Shown here: positions 6,821-14,865 of the stretch, piece after piece
Numbering within the stretch: position 1 is the first letter of the stretch
Layout: every line of letters starts with the position of its first letter
Origin: an uncultured Collinsella sp.
GTDB taxonomy: Bacteria; Actinomycetota; Coriobacteriia; Coriobacteriales; Coriobacteriaceae
Direction: 5' to 3'
Assembly: GCA_902478885.1 (NCBI GenBank)
Contig: CABSMS010000048.1
Location: forward strand, 1-16,412
DNA length: 16,412 bases
Made by a program: the position numbers and the translations under genes
Notes under the pieces: model-generated
What the model saw: only the letters and a program-made list of their open reading frames with translations
Told to the model about the DNA's origin: nothing
Database searches by the model: none

Positions 6821-7300
6821 TTACTTTTCCTGAATCTGCTTGCCGCAGAGATGCTCAATCGTAATCTCGTAGAGCTGGACGCCCTTAATGTCCTTGGCGA
6901 TTTCCTCTTCGACTTCCTCGGCGGAAGGGTAGTACTTAAGGGCGAGCTGGCGGACTTTGTCTTCGATAAACGCGGGAGTGTCGTTCGCCAGGCGACAGCG
7001 GCCAAAGACCACGGTACTCATAACGTAGGGAGCCCAGTCACCGTCCTTGTGCCACTCGTTGCCGTAAACGGTAAAGCAGACCTTGTCATCGCGCTTGAGT
7101 GCGTCGACCTTGTGGCCAGCCTTGGCGCCATGGAAATAAATCTTGTCGTGCTCGGCATCGAAGAAGTAGTTGACGGGAATGGCGTACGGGTAGCCATCGT
7201 CGCCGTTGACGGCAAAGACGCCGCGCTTGCAGGTAGCGAGCAGTTCGCGCGCTTCCTCGTCAGTGATGGCGCGTTTCTTTCGACGTAAGGGCCTAAACAT
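6821..7300 (-). CDS. pyridoxamine 5'-phosphate oxidase-like FMN-binding split-barrel protein
   Basis: This 159-residue protein is of the PNPOx-like/NimA-like group, small FMN- or heme-binding split barrels that reduce diverse substrates. The pattern is characteristic: an N-terminal helix with EEARELLATCKRGVFAV, the strand pair GYPYAIPVNYFFD (36-48), KIYFHGAKAGHKVDALKRD (53-71) where the flavin phosphate is usually bound, then VCFTVYG and a C-terminal helix (FIEDKVRQLALKYYP). The start at 7300 is chosen over the ATG at 7339 because AAGGAAG lies about 8 bases upstream and the family similarity begins there. It follows the large hybrid kinase on the same strand with a 42-base gap, so they may be co-transcribed. 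Substrate unknown; a nitroimidazole reductase role, as for NimA, is possible but not shown. Confidence 0.85.
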   Translation of the reverse strand: MFRPLRRKKRAITDEEARELLATCKRGVFAVNGDDGYPYAIPVNYFFDAEHDKIYFHGAKAGHKVDALKRDDKVCFTVYGNEWHKDGDWAPYVMSTVVFGRCRLANDTPAFIEDKVRQLALKYYPSAEEVEEEIAKDIKGVQLYEITIEHLCGKQIQEK

Positions 7301-7342
7301 CGTTGGCTTCCTTTCTGGTCGTGCGTGGTGGTTGAGCACAAA

Positions 7343-10147
7343 CTATAGCGAAACGGATCCGTTTTTCTTGATGCGGGCGAGTATGTTTTTGAGCTTGTTA
7401 AAGTCGAGCGGTTTGGACAGATGGGCGTTCATGCCGGCGTCGTGTGCCGCCTTGGCGTCCTCGGCAAAGGCATTGGCGGTGAGCGCGATGATGGGGATAT
7501 CGGCTGCATCGGCCTTCTTGCTCAGGCGAATCGCGCGGGTTGCCTCATAGCCGTCCATGCCCGGCATCATGATGTCCATCAGGATCGCATCGAAGCTGCC
7601 GGCGGGATGAGACAGGTACAGATCGACGACTTCGTTGCCGTTGACGGCGCGGGTGACCACGACGCCCTCGGATTCTAGCAGCGTCTGTGCAATCTCGGCA
7701 TTCAATTCGTTGTCTTCGGCGAGCAGCACGTTCATGTCGGCGAGCGAGCAGTCGGGCGCACTCTCAACCGTATTCGCCCGCGCCTGGGGATTCTCGTCGA
7801 TATCGAGCGGAATCTCCACGTAGAACGAGGTGCCCACATGGAGCTCACTGGTGACTTCGATGGTGCCGCCCATCAGTTCAATAAGCGACTTGACGATTGG
7901 CATGCCCATGCCGGTTCCTTGGAACTTGCTGCGCGCATCGTCACCTTCTTGGGCAAACGGCTCATAGATATGCTTTAAAAACTTGGGAGTCATGCCAATG
8001 CCGGTATCCGAAACGCTAAAGCAAAAGAGCGCGCGCCCGTTATCGAGTGGCTTGGTCTTTGAACTAAAGGTGACGGAGCCGCCGTGCTTGTTGTACTTAA
8101 TGCTGTTGTCTAACAGGTTGATCATGATCTGTCGGATATGGGTGGGACTGCCGATCATGTATGGCCCCGTGGCGTACGGCAGACTATTGTCCTGCATGGT
8201 GATGCCGTTACTGGTCGCGCGGAGCTTGCACAGAACCAGCGTATTGTCACAGAGCTCTTTGAGGTTAAAAGGCGCATGCTCCAGTGTTAGCTTGCGGTCT
8301 TCGATTTTGCCCATCTCGAGGATGTCGTTGATCAGCGAGAGCAGGTGATTGGCGGCAACGCGCGCCTTGGCACGGCTCTCGCGGGCGACCTTGATATCGC
8401 CTTCCTTCAATTCCTCGATCTCGATAAGGCCCAGGATACCGTTGAGCGGCGTACGGATGTCGTGGCTCATGCGCGTGAGGAATGCCGTCTTAGCGGCGTT
8501 GGCAGCGTCGGCTTTTTTGCGCTCGGTTCGAGCGCGCACGAGCGCCCAGATGAGCAGGACGATGCCGACCGACAACATACCGATGAGGGCAGCGGCAATG
8601 GCGGTGCGGTTGCGATAAAGGAATTGAAGCGTGTTGGATTCCTGGGCCGTGTACGACGTGGAGGAGTAATTGCTTGCGGAGAGCGATTCTCCGGCATTGA
8701 TGATGCCCTTGTTGATGATTCCCAACAGCTCGGGTTTTCCGCGCGAAATCCAGCACGAGAGCTCCCAAGTGTCAGGGAGCTCGGCCGTCTCGCAGTTCTC
8801 GAGATCATAACGGTCACCGATGGTTTTTACGCGTGAACTGGGGGCGAGGATGCAGTGCACCGTTCCCTTCCTGAGGGCGTCGAACGCTTCATCGTCGGAT
8901 CGGTATTCGGTCACGGTCGCTGTGGGGAACAGACTTTCGAGTACATTTCGGTTGATAAACGATGATTTGGTGCAGGCGATGTTCTGAAGGTCTTTGTTCA
9001 GGTTGCTTCCGGTGTGGATGGCGGTGAGGGATATGGTCCCCAACGATATCGACTGCACAACGCCTGATTGCTCGGCAAGCCAGTAATCTCGGTATACCGG
9101 CAGCGCAACGTCGATGCTTCCCTTTGACAGGGCCTTTGACATCATCTTGTAGTTATCAAAGGCGACGGTTTTGACCGTAATGCCAAATTTATCGTGCAAC
9201 GTCGTCGCAAGCGATGCGAGCGAGCCTTCCATTTTGCCGTCTTCGTCTTCGTTGCAGTAGGGGAGTTTGCCCGTAATGTAGCCGAGCGTGATGGTGTTGT
9301 TGTTCGCCTTGAGCCAGGCGCGCTCATCGCCGGTGAGCGAGGATGATCCGCTGTTTTGCGCTGAATAGTTCGATTTGACCTCGTCGTTATAGCGGGGGTT
9401 GACGCGGTTGATTGCCGCCATTGCGGAGTTGATGTTGTCCATCAGGTCGGGGCGGCTTTTGGGAACGGCAAAGTAGTAGTCGCTCGAACCGACGTAGAAC
9501 ATGGGCGACGCCTCGGGCGACGAAATGGTGTCGTTCATGATGATGGCGTCGACCTCGCCGTTTGCGAGCGCGTCAAAGAGAACGGAGCCTCCGTCATACT
9601 CCCTGTATGTGCAGGCGATTCCCTCGTTGGCGAGCCACTGCTGGCCGACGATGGTTTGCATAACACCGGAGTTGTAACCGATGGTGAGACCCTGGAGTGC
9701 TTGAGGGTCACCCTTGGCCAGGTCGTCACGGTCGGGCCTGGCGTAGATGTAGTAGCGCTCGGTGCCCTCGGGGTTCGAGGAAAAGAGCAGCTTTTGGGCG
9801 CGTTCCTCGGAGTAGGAGATGTTGGGCATGAGGTCGATCTCGCCTGCCTCGAGCATGTCCATAAGCTCGGTGAAGGTGCCGGAGACGTATTCGTACCGCC
9901 AGCCGGGCGTGTAGTACGACAGGGTCTGGAGGTACTCGTAACCCCATCCCGAGAGACGCTCGCCGGGGGTGCCGTTCTGGAAGCCCTCGTTGTTGACGAG
10001 CCAGCCGACGCGGACCGTCTTGACTGGCTGACTAGAGTCATCGGCAAAAGCCTGGACAGGCGCGATGGAACTCAGTGCGGCAAGCGCGGCAAGCACAATG
10101 GCCAGGGCGCGACATATAACTGAACGAAGGACAGTGGCAGCTCTCAC
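7343..10147 (-). CDS. BvgS-like hybrid sensor histidine kinase with two fused solute-binding domains
   Basis: A 934-residue protein with a signal peptide (1 to about 33-35, VQAFA cut region). Two tandem family 3 solute-binding domains follow, about 42-270 (TVRVGWLVNNEGF; EAGEIDLMPNISYSEER) and about 272-505 (ERAWLKANNNTITLGYITG around Trp278; KGSIDVALPVYRDYW). One TM lies at about 515-538. The cytoplasmic part has the HisKA H-box with His562 in FLTRMSHDIRTPLNGI, HATPase boxes (NSIKYNKHGG, DTGIGM, GTGMGMPIVKSL) and a C-terminal receiver with Asp858 in LMDIMMPGMDG. This is the architecture of BvgS/EvgS-type Venus-flytrap kinases, but without the HPt domain those carry. The start is probably GTG at 10147: AGGA lies 6 bases upstream of it but directly abuts the alternative TTG at 10153. 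An out-of-frame ATG-TGA overlaps the start. No DNA-binding regulator is adjacent. Ligands may be amino acids, by family only. Confidence 0.92.
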   Translation of the reverse strand: MRAATVLRSVICRALAIVLAALAALSSIAPVQAFADDSSQPVKTVRVGWLVNNEGFQNGTPGERLSGWGYEYLQTLSYYTPGWRYEYVSGTFTELMDMLEAGEIDLMPNISYSEERAQKLLFSSNPEGTERYYIYARPDRDDLAKGDPQALQGLTIGYNSGVMQTIVGQQWLANEGIACTYREYDGGSVLFDALANGEVDAIIMNDTISSPEASPMFYVGSSDYYFAVPKSRPDLMDNINSAMAAINRVNPRYNDEVKSNYSAQNSGSSSLTGDERAWLKANNNTITLGYITGKLPYCNEDEDGKMEGSLASLATTLHDKFGITVKTVAFDNYKMMSKALSKGSIDVALPVYRDYWLAEQSGVVQSISLGTISLTAIHTGSNLNKDLQNIACTKSSFINRNVLESLFPTATVTEYRSDDEAFDALRKGTVHCILAPSSRVKTIGDRYDLENCETAELPDTWELSCWISRGKPELLGIINKGIINAGESLSASNYSSTSYTAQESNTLQFLYRNRTAIAAALIGMLSVGIVLLIWALVRARTERKKADAANAAKTAFLTRMSHDIRTPLNGILGLIEIEELKEGDIKVARESRAKARVAANHLLSLINDILEMGKIEDRKLTLEHAPFNLKELCDNTLVLCKLRATSNGITMQDNSLPYATGPYMIGSPTHIRQIMINLLDNSIKYNKHGGSVTFSSKTKPLDNGRALFCFSVSDTGIGMTPKFLKHIYEPFAQEGDDARSKFQGTGMGMPIVKSLIELMGGTIEVTSELHVGTSFYVEIPLDIDENPQARANTVESAPDCSLADMNVLLAEDNELNAEIAQTLLESEGVVVTRAVNGNEVVDLYLSHPAGSFDAILMDIMMPGMDGYEATRAIRLSKKADAADIPIIALTANAFAEDAKAAHDAGMNAHLSKPLDFNKLKNILARIKKNGSVSL

Positions 10148-10243
10148 ATGCAATCCTAACGAATCGAGACATTACCGCATAAGGATACCAGCTCAGCCTG
10201 CCCAGTCGGCAACTGCACCGCTAAACGCTCCCGCTTGGCAGTC

Positions 10244-10283
10244 GGGGACAGTCCCTTTCTGCCGGCATAAAAGGAGCGTCCCC
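10244..10283. repeat. 40-bp imperfect palindrome (REP-like)
   Basis: The element is symmetric about 10263/10264: 16 of 20 positions pair, including GGGGAC (10244-10249) with GTCCCC (10278-10283) at the ends and an uninterrupted TGCCGGCA at the centre (10260-10267). CTGCCGG recurs 23 bases after the first copy. The GGGGAC...GTCCCC ends with CCTTT/AAAAGG inside resemble REP elements mobilised by RAYT transposases, but no such gene is in the window. It lies in the gap between divergent genes, so it could also act in regulation. Confidence 0.6.
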
Positions 10284-10298
10284 ATCTGCCGGTTGTGG

Positions 10299-10304
10299 GA
10301 CAAT
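10299..10304 (+). promoter_or_regulatory. putative -10 box of the ion-channel gene
   Basis: GACAAT lies 42 bases upstream of the channel start codon and 15 bases after the palindrome. No clear -35 is visible; the palindrome would cover that position. Confidence 0.3.
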
Positions 10305-10346
10305 ACCGAGCGAACGTGATTGGGCGTCTGGGAAAAGGGGGTCGCG

Positions 10347-10772
10347 ATGAAAAAGCTGAGGACGCTTGCCGACGTGTTGCGCCAGGCTGGCTTTGCGCGC
10401 ATCACGGGCCTGTTTCTTATCTTCTACCTGCTGTGCTCGACGGCCGTCTGGCTGTCCGAGCCCACGACTCTTACGTTTGGCGACGGGCTCTGGTTTAGCT
10501 TTGAGACCGTGTCGACCATCGGCTTTGGCGATATTCCGGCCGAGACACCGGTCGCCCGCGTCATCACGGTCGTCTTGAGCGTCATCAGCATCTTCTACAT
10601 CGCCATGCTCACGGGCGTGGCGGTGAACTACTGCAATACACTCATCAAGATGCGCCAAAAGGACACCATGGCGCGCTTTATGGACGATCTTGAGCATTTG
10701 GAAGAGCTCGACCGCGATGAGCTTGCCGATCTTTCGCGTCGCGTGCGCGAATATCGTCGCCGCCAACGCTAG
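10347..10772 (+). CDS. two-TM potassium-channel-like protein (Ion_trans_2)
   Basis: This 141-residue inner-membrane protein has the minimal pore-loop channel layout: TM1 at about 16-36, a pore helix at about 45-56 (FGDGLWFSFETVS), the selectivity filter TIGFGD at 57-62, and TM2 at about 69-94. TIGFGD is a potassium-selective filter variant. The tail (100-141) is charged and probably coiled (MDDLEHLEELDRDELADLSRRV) and has no RCK/TrkA-N domain, so gating by nucleotide or Ca2+ is not evident. Four copies would form the pore. The ATG at 10347 follows AAAGGGGG and is preferred over the TTG at 10320. The LOG-family gene follows after 36 bases on the same strand, probably as one transcript, though no functional tie is obvious. 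Confidence 0.87.
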   Translation: MKKLRTLADVLRQAGFARITGLFLIFYLLCSTAVWLSEPTTLTFGDGLWFSFETVSTIGFGDIPAETPVARVITVVLSVISIFYIAMLTGVAVNYCNTLIKMRQKDTMARFMDDLEHLEELDRDELADLSRRVREYRRRQR

Positions 10773-10808
10773 AGTGAGCGTCGCGCGTCACGACGAGGGG
10801 GAATGAAT

Positions 10809-11342
10809 ATGAATATCACCGTGTATCTGGGTGCCAGCGCCGGCAATGACCCGGCGTTTCTGCCCGCGGTGCAGGAGCTGGGCAACTGGATTGGTGACAG
10901 CGGACACGCGCTGGTGTACGGCGGGTCCAAGTCGGGCCTGATGGGTGCGCTCGCCGATAGCGCACTCGAGGCAGGTGGACATGTGACGGGTGTTGAACCG
11001 AGCTTTTTTATCGAGGCCGAGTTTCAACATGACGGTATCGACGACCTCATCGTGACGAGCGACATGGCCGAGCGCAAGGCCAAGATGATCGAGCTCGGTG
11101 ACGCGTTCATCGCCTTTCCGGGTGGCACGGGCACGCTCGAGGAGATTGCCGAGGTCATGTCTGCGGTGTCGTTGGGGCACTTGAGCGCGCCGTGCATTCT
11201 GTACAACTTGGACGGTTACTACAACGACCTTAAGGCGCTGCTCGAGCACATGATCGATAAGGGCCTATCGAGCCCGCTGCGCCAGCACGGCATCTACTTT
11301 GCCGACGATTTGCGCGAGATTGCCTCGATTATCAACGGATAA
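10809..11342 (+). CDS. LOG-family protein (YvdD-like nucleotide 5'-monophosphate phosphoribohydrolase)
   Basis: This 177-residue protein has the Rossmann-like LOG/lysine-decarboxylase-like fold. The signature PGGTGTLEE (104-112) and the upstream ERK with Arg89 supply the catalytic Arg and Glu112 known for the family, which releases a free base from a cytokinin-type nucleoside 5'-monophosphate or, in many bacteria, from AMP-like nucleotides. VYGGSKSGLMG (37-46) is the nucleotide-binding loop. The length is near the usual 180-195. An ATG at 10803 is in frame, but the GAGGGGGA ribosome binding site abuts it, whereas it is 6-7 bases from the ATG at 10809. The older annotation 'lysine decarboxylase' for this family is misleading; there is no PLP-binding motif. 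Confidence 0.9.
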   Translation: MNITVYLGASAGNDPAFLPAVQELGNWIGDSGHALVYGGSKSGLMGALADSALEAGGHVTGVEPSFFIEAEFQHDGIDDLIVTSDMAERKAKMIELGDAFIAFPGGTGTLEEIAEVMSAVSLGHLSAPCILYNLDGYYNDLKALLEHMIDKGLSSPLRQHGIYFADDLREIASIING

Positions 11343-11422
11343 GTCTTGAGCCTGCCCCACTATGGCTCCCAATGGTGCCGTTTGCGGCGCAGGTGGTTGG
11401 CTCGTTCGGGTAATGCTCGCTC

Positions 11423-11428
11423 TACAAT
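11423..11428 (+). promoter_or_regulatory. putative -10 box of the CLC gene
   Basis: TACAAT lies 39 bases upstream of the CLC start codon in a 125-base intergenic gap. The nearest -35-like hexamer is TTGGCT (11397-11402), 20 bases away, longer than ideal. Confidence 0.35.
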
Positions 11429-11467
11429 AAAACGTATCTATGTCGACTTTGACCGCGGGAGGACCCG

Positions 11468-12772
11468 ATGGATAACCTTGCCAAACCCACAAACCGCGCG
11501 CTGTTTTTAGTTAGCGTTGCCGTGACCGGTGCGTTCGCAGGTGCCGCAGTCTGGCTGTTCTTCTTTGCGATGGAGCACGGCATCGACTATCTATGGACCG
11601 AGATTCCACACGCGCTGGGCGTCGCTTCGCCCGAGCTTGCCAGCGGCCCGTTTGGCTTTCTGCCATACCCGTTTTTCGTCTGCCTGCTGGGCGGCCTGCT
11701 AATCGGTCTGTACGAAAAGACGACGGGCACCAAGACCGATGACCTCAACCAGGTGATGGCCAAGGTAAAGCGCGATGGACGCTACCCGTACGACAATCTG
11801 GGCAAGCTTTCGCTCGCGGCATTGCTGCCGCTGCTGTTTGGCGGCAGCATTGGACCGGAGGCCGGCCTGACCGGCGTCATCGCGGGTCTGTGCAGCTGGG
11901 TCGGCGATCGCATGCGTCGCTTTGGCGCCGAGTTTAGGGAGCTCACGCTGCTGGGCACCCAGGCTGCCCTGACGGCACTCTTTACCGCGCCCGTCTTTGG
12001 CTTTGTGGCGCCGCTTGCCGGAAGTACTGACGGCCAGGGCGAAGACGCCGACGATGAGTCCGCGTCCGGCGAGATCACCATCAAGCTGCCCAAGGCGCAA
12101 AAGACCGTGGTCTACGGCATTGCGATTGCCGGCGGTCTGGGCACCTACCTGCTGCTCGGCCAGCTTGTGGGCGGCGGCATGGGTATGCCGAGGTTCGAGG
12201 CTGCCGAGGTGGGTAACCTCGAGCTCGCATGGCTCATCCCCCTGGCGCTTGTCGGCACGGCTTGCGGCTGGCTGTACTTTGTCTCGGAGCATGCGAGCGA
12301 GGCACTGGCCCATGCCATAGGGGAGCGCCCCATCGTCAAGGCCATGCTGGCTGGTCTGGCGCTCGCCATCTGCGGCACAGCTCTGCCCTACACCATGTTT
12401 GCCGGCGAGACGCAGGCCGATGTGCTCATGGAAACCTACCTGACCATCCCTGCCGGTGTGCTTATCGCGACTGGCCTGGTTAAGGCTATGCTGACCCCGG
12501 CTCTCATCAATATGGGCTGGCGCGGCGGCCATTTCTTCCCGGTTATTTTCTCGGGCGTAAGCCTGGGCTATGGCCTTGCTATCCTCACCGGCGCCGATCC
12601 GGTCTTTTGCGTTGCCGTCTGAACGGCATCGACGATGGGTGCCGTCATGCGCCAGCCCGTTATGGTTGTGGGCCTACTGCTCATGTGCTTCCCGCTCAAG
12701 GGTATCGTCGCCATGATCATCGCCGCAGTCATCGCCGCCGGTATTCCGCTGCCCAAGCCGCTGCGCAAGTAG
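11468..12772 (+). pseudogene. CLC-family chloride channel/transporter gene interrupted by an in-frame TGA
   Basis: The reading frame encodes a CLC protein of about 434 residues, but a TGA at 12620-12622 cuts it after residue 384. The same frame then continues to a TAG at 12770-12772 with clear CLC sequence (TASTMGAVMRQPVMVVGLLLMCFP), so there is no frameshift, only one stop codon. CLC landmarks upstream are GGSIGPEAGL with the candidate gating Glu131 and the GGHFFP motif (GxFxP) near residue 354. The lost segment contains the last membrane helices, which carry conserved residues of the ion pathway, so the truncated product is probably non-functional. By alignment with the AGMGAL segment of E. 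coli ClcA the stop falls on a small residue, so a GGA-to-TGA change is the simplest explanation. It could be a true mutation or a sequence error. The start has GGGAGG five bases upstream. Confidence 0.8.
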
Positions 12773-12862
12773 TACGGTGGCTCACGCTGGGGATATGCCA
12801 TTTGTCACGGATTTACGGGGAGGGGCGGCGATTGCGTCCTTCGTGGATTGAGATACGCGTGG

Positions 12863-13561
12863 CTACAGATCGCGTACTCGATAAACCTTGGTGCTGACGG
12901 TGCAGCTGATTGCACATAGCGCGAGGGCAAGTACGGCGATGCCTGCGCACAGACAGCCGAGGACGGCAGGGTCGGGATTCGCTCCGGCAATCGACATGAG
13001 CCAGTTGCTAATGGGGTTGGATGAGCTCAGCATTGCCATGGTACCGCAGCCCATCAGGGCAAACAGGCCGACGGAAAGGCGCAGCGCCTCCATGTGTCCA
13101 AATCGAAAGAACAGCGGCTGTGCCAAAAACACCATCATGAGGGAGATGAGCATCGATGCGGCGGAGGCTATTGTGATCTCAAAGACGGTCTGTCCCGTCG
13201 AGGGAATGCCCGTGTGATCGAAGAACGGAAGGGCGATGATGTTCAAAAGCACGGCGGCGCATGCCATGACGGCCGAGAAAGCAATAATGCACAGGTAGCG
13301 TGCGCAGATGATGTCTTTGCGCGAGAACGGCAGCGTTGCCCGATAGCGCTCCCAGCCGTTTTGGTTATCGTAGCCAGCCAGTGAGTTCATGATTATGATG
13401 GGCGACATGGCGCTGACCGCGCAGGCGCCGGCGCTCATACCGGAATCGCCGTCCGATGCGTTGGCAAGGGTTAGCACGACGAAGATGAACAGGCCGACGC
13501 CCGCAATGCTCGGGATGAGCGTGCGAGCGATGGCGAGCTCGGACATAAAGGCGCGTTTCAT
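12863..13561 (-). CDS. ABC-2-type exporter permease
   Basis: This 232-residue membrane protein has about six predicted TM segments (roughly 10-32, 44-62, 90-112, 127-150, 160-178, 200-225). The cytoplasmic segment NQNGWERYRATLPFSRKDIICARYL, following TM2, is typical of ABC-2 permeases of the bacitracin/YtrC-like type (ERYRATLPxSR). Its ATG overlaps the ATPase stop codon in an ATGA, so translation is coupled and the two proteins almost certainly form one transporter. The exported substrate is unknown; related systems expel peptide antibiotics or other cell-envelope-active compounds. It is the last gene of the gntR operon and converges on the CLC gene with a 90-base gap in which I see no clear terminator. 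Confidence 0.85.
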   Translation of the reverse strand: MKRAFMSELAIARTLIPSIAGVGLFIFVVLTLANASDGDSGMSAGACAVSAMSPIIIMNSLAGYDNQNGWERYRATLPFSRKDIICARYLCIIAFSAVMACAAVLLNIIALPFFDHTGIPSTGQTVFEITIASAASMLISLMMVFLAQPLFFRFGHMEALRLSVGLFALMGCGTMAMLSSSNPISNWLMSIAGANPDPAVLGCLCAGIAVLALALCAISCTVSTKVYRVRDL

Positions 13562-14439
13562 TTTGAAGCCCCTTTCAGCGTGAGGCGAAGATAGTCGTCA
13601 ATGGTTGCCCGATCGCAGGGAATCTCGGGAAAGGCCTCGAGCGTTTCGCGACGGTTGGGCACGAGCACGTCCACGCTGTAGGCGTGGCGGGCGGCATGGG
13701 CACCTTCGACGCAAGCCATAAGCTCGGCGGCCTGCGCTTGGGTGCAGTGGGCGATGCCGGCTCGGTCGGTAATGTCCTCGCGCGGCAGGTCAAACACAAT
13801 CGAGCCGTTATCGATGCAGATGACGCGGTCGGCGGCGCGATCGAGGTCGGACGTAATGTGGCTCGAGAGCAGCACGCTGTGCTGGCCGTCGGCAACAAAA
13901 GCAAGCAGCTCATCGAGCAGTTCCTCGCGCGCCATGGGATCGAGGCCCGCGGTGGCTTCGTCCAAAAGGAGTAGCTTGGCATTATGGCTGAGTGCACAGG
14001 CAAGCTGCAGTTTCATGCCCATGCCGCGGGAGAGGTCCTTGACCTTTGTCTTGGGATCGAGGCCAAATCGGTCGATGAATCCGGCGAACGTTTCGCGGTC
14101 CCACGTGGGGTACGCCTGGCCTACGAGTGCCTCGATCTGGCCCACCTTGAGCGTTGAAGGGAAGGGGCATGTGTCCAGGACGAGACCGACGCGGGAGCGC
14201 AGATGGCGTTGCGACTCATCGGGCGCGTCGGCGCCACAGCGTTGCCCAAACAGGTTCACTTCGCCGGCATCGAGCTTTATAAGCCCGAGCGCGGCTCGAA
14301 TCGTCGTGGTTTTGCCGGCACCGTTGGCACCAACAAAGCCGACGATCTGGCCGGGCTCCACGGCAAGCGTGACGTCGCGCAGCGAAAAGCGGTCGCTTAC
14401 AGTGCGTGAGATGCCTTTGAGTTCTAGCAAGTTTTGCAT
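13558..14439 (-). CDS. ABC transporter ATP-binding protein (YtrB-like)
   Basis: This 293-residue nucleotide-binding subunit has Walker A GANGAGKTT at 37-45, the signature LSRGM at 136-140 (variant of LSGGQ, common in YtrB-like ATPases), Walker B LLLLDEATAGLDP at 156-168 and the H-loop in LLSSHITSDLDR. The usual Q-loop glutamine is replaced in VLDTCPFPSTL. The C-terminal 70 residues form an extra domain of this subfamily. An upstream extension to 14904 is open but overlaps the gntR gene in another frame and is not used; the ATG at 14439 starts MQNLLELKGIS and has AGAAAGG upstream. It lies 23 bases downstream of gntR and overlaps the permease by four bases. It drives export through the adjoining permease at the cytoplasmic membrane. 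Confidence 0.93.
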   Translation of the reverse strand: MQNLLELKGISRTVSDRFSLRDVTLAVEPGQIVGFVGANGAGKTTTIRAALGLIKLDAGEVNLFGQRCGADAPDESQRHLRSRVGLVLDTCPFPSTLKVGQIEALVGQAYPTWDRETFAGFIDRFGLDPKTKVKDLSRGMGMKLQLACALSHNAKLLLLDEATAGLDPMAREELLDELLAFVADGQHSVLLSSHITSDLDRAADRVICIDNGSIVFDLPREDITDRAGIAHCTQAQAAELMACVEGAHAARHAYSVDVLVPNRRETLEAFPEIPCDRATIDDYLRLTLKGASK

Positions 14440-14462
14440 GGTATAGCCTTTCTTGCAGATGG

Positions 14463-14843
14463 CTACTGCATGGTTTCGGGGGCCACCAGGTCGAGCATCT
14501 CGTGCAGTTTGTCGCGCGTGACGCCCAGGGTTTCGGCTTGGCTCGCCGCTTTCGCAAGCAGCTCTTCGATATGGCAGAGCTGGTTTTCGCGCAAAAGCTC
14601 CTGGTTGCCCTCGGCGACAAAACAGCCCTTGCCCTGCACGGTGTAGATAAACCCGAGCTGCTCCAGGTCGGCGTAGGCGCGCTTGGTGGTGATGACGCTC
14701 ACGCCAAGATCGCTCGCGAGTGCACGGATGCTGGGGAGTTTGGCTCCCGCAGCGAGCGTGCCCGATAAGATCTGAGCTTTGACTTGCGAGGTTATCTGCT
14801 CGTAGATGGGCTTGTCGCTCGAATTGGATAGGACGATGTCCAC
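14463..14843 (-). CDS. GntR-family transcriptional regulator, YtrA subfamily
   Basis: This 126-residue protein has an N-terminal winged helix of GntR type (about 10-78): PIYEQITSQVKAQILSGTL, AGAKLPSIRALASDLGVSVITTKRAYADLEQLGFI and the wing VQGKGCFVAEG. The C-terminal 45 residues are a short helical dimerisation tail with no ligand-binding domain, which defines the YtrA subfamily; such regulators usually repress the ABC transporter operon in which they lie. The start is GTG at 14843 with AAGGAG six bases upstream. Its promoter region carries a matched inverted repeat, consistent with autorepression relieved by cell-envelope stress or an antibiotic. The inducer is unknown. Confidence 0.93.
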   Translation of the reverse strand: MDIVLSNSSDKPIYEQITSQVKAQILSGTLAAGAKLPSIRALASDLGVSVITTKRAYADLEQLGFIYTVQGKGCFVAEGNQELLRENQLCHIEELLAKAASQAETLGVTRDKLHEMLDLVAPETMQ

Positions 14844-14865
14844 AGCGGCTCCTTAGCTGATGGGC

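Noticed and set aside
7351..7364. 14-bp perfect palindrome AAACGGATCCGTTT followed by Ts, resembling a forward-strand terminator
   Set aside because: It lies inside the last codons of the reverse-strand kinase gene and no forward gene ends there; AT-poor flanks and coding constraint make chance likely.
12620..12645. TGA followed at once by a hairpin (ACGGCA/TGCCGT, 11-base loop), suggesting selenocysteine insertion
   Set aside because: The position corresponds to a small non-catalytic residue in CLC proteins, I know of no CLC selenoprotein, and a one-base GGA-to-TGA change explains the stop more simply.
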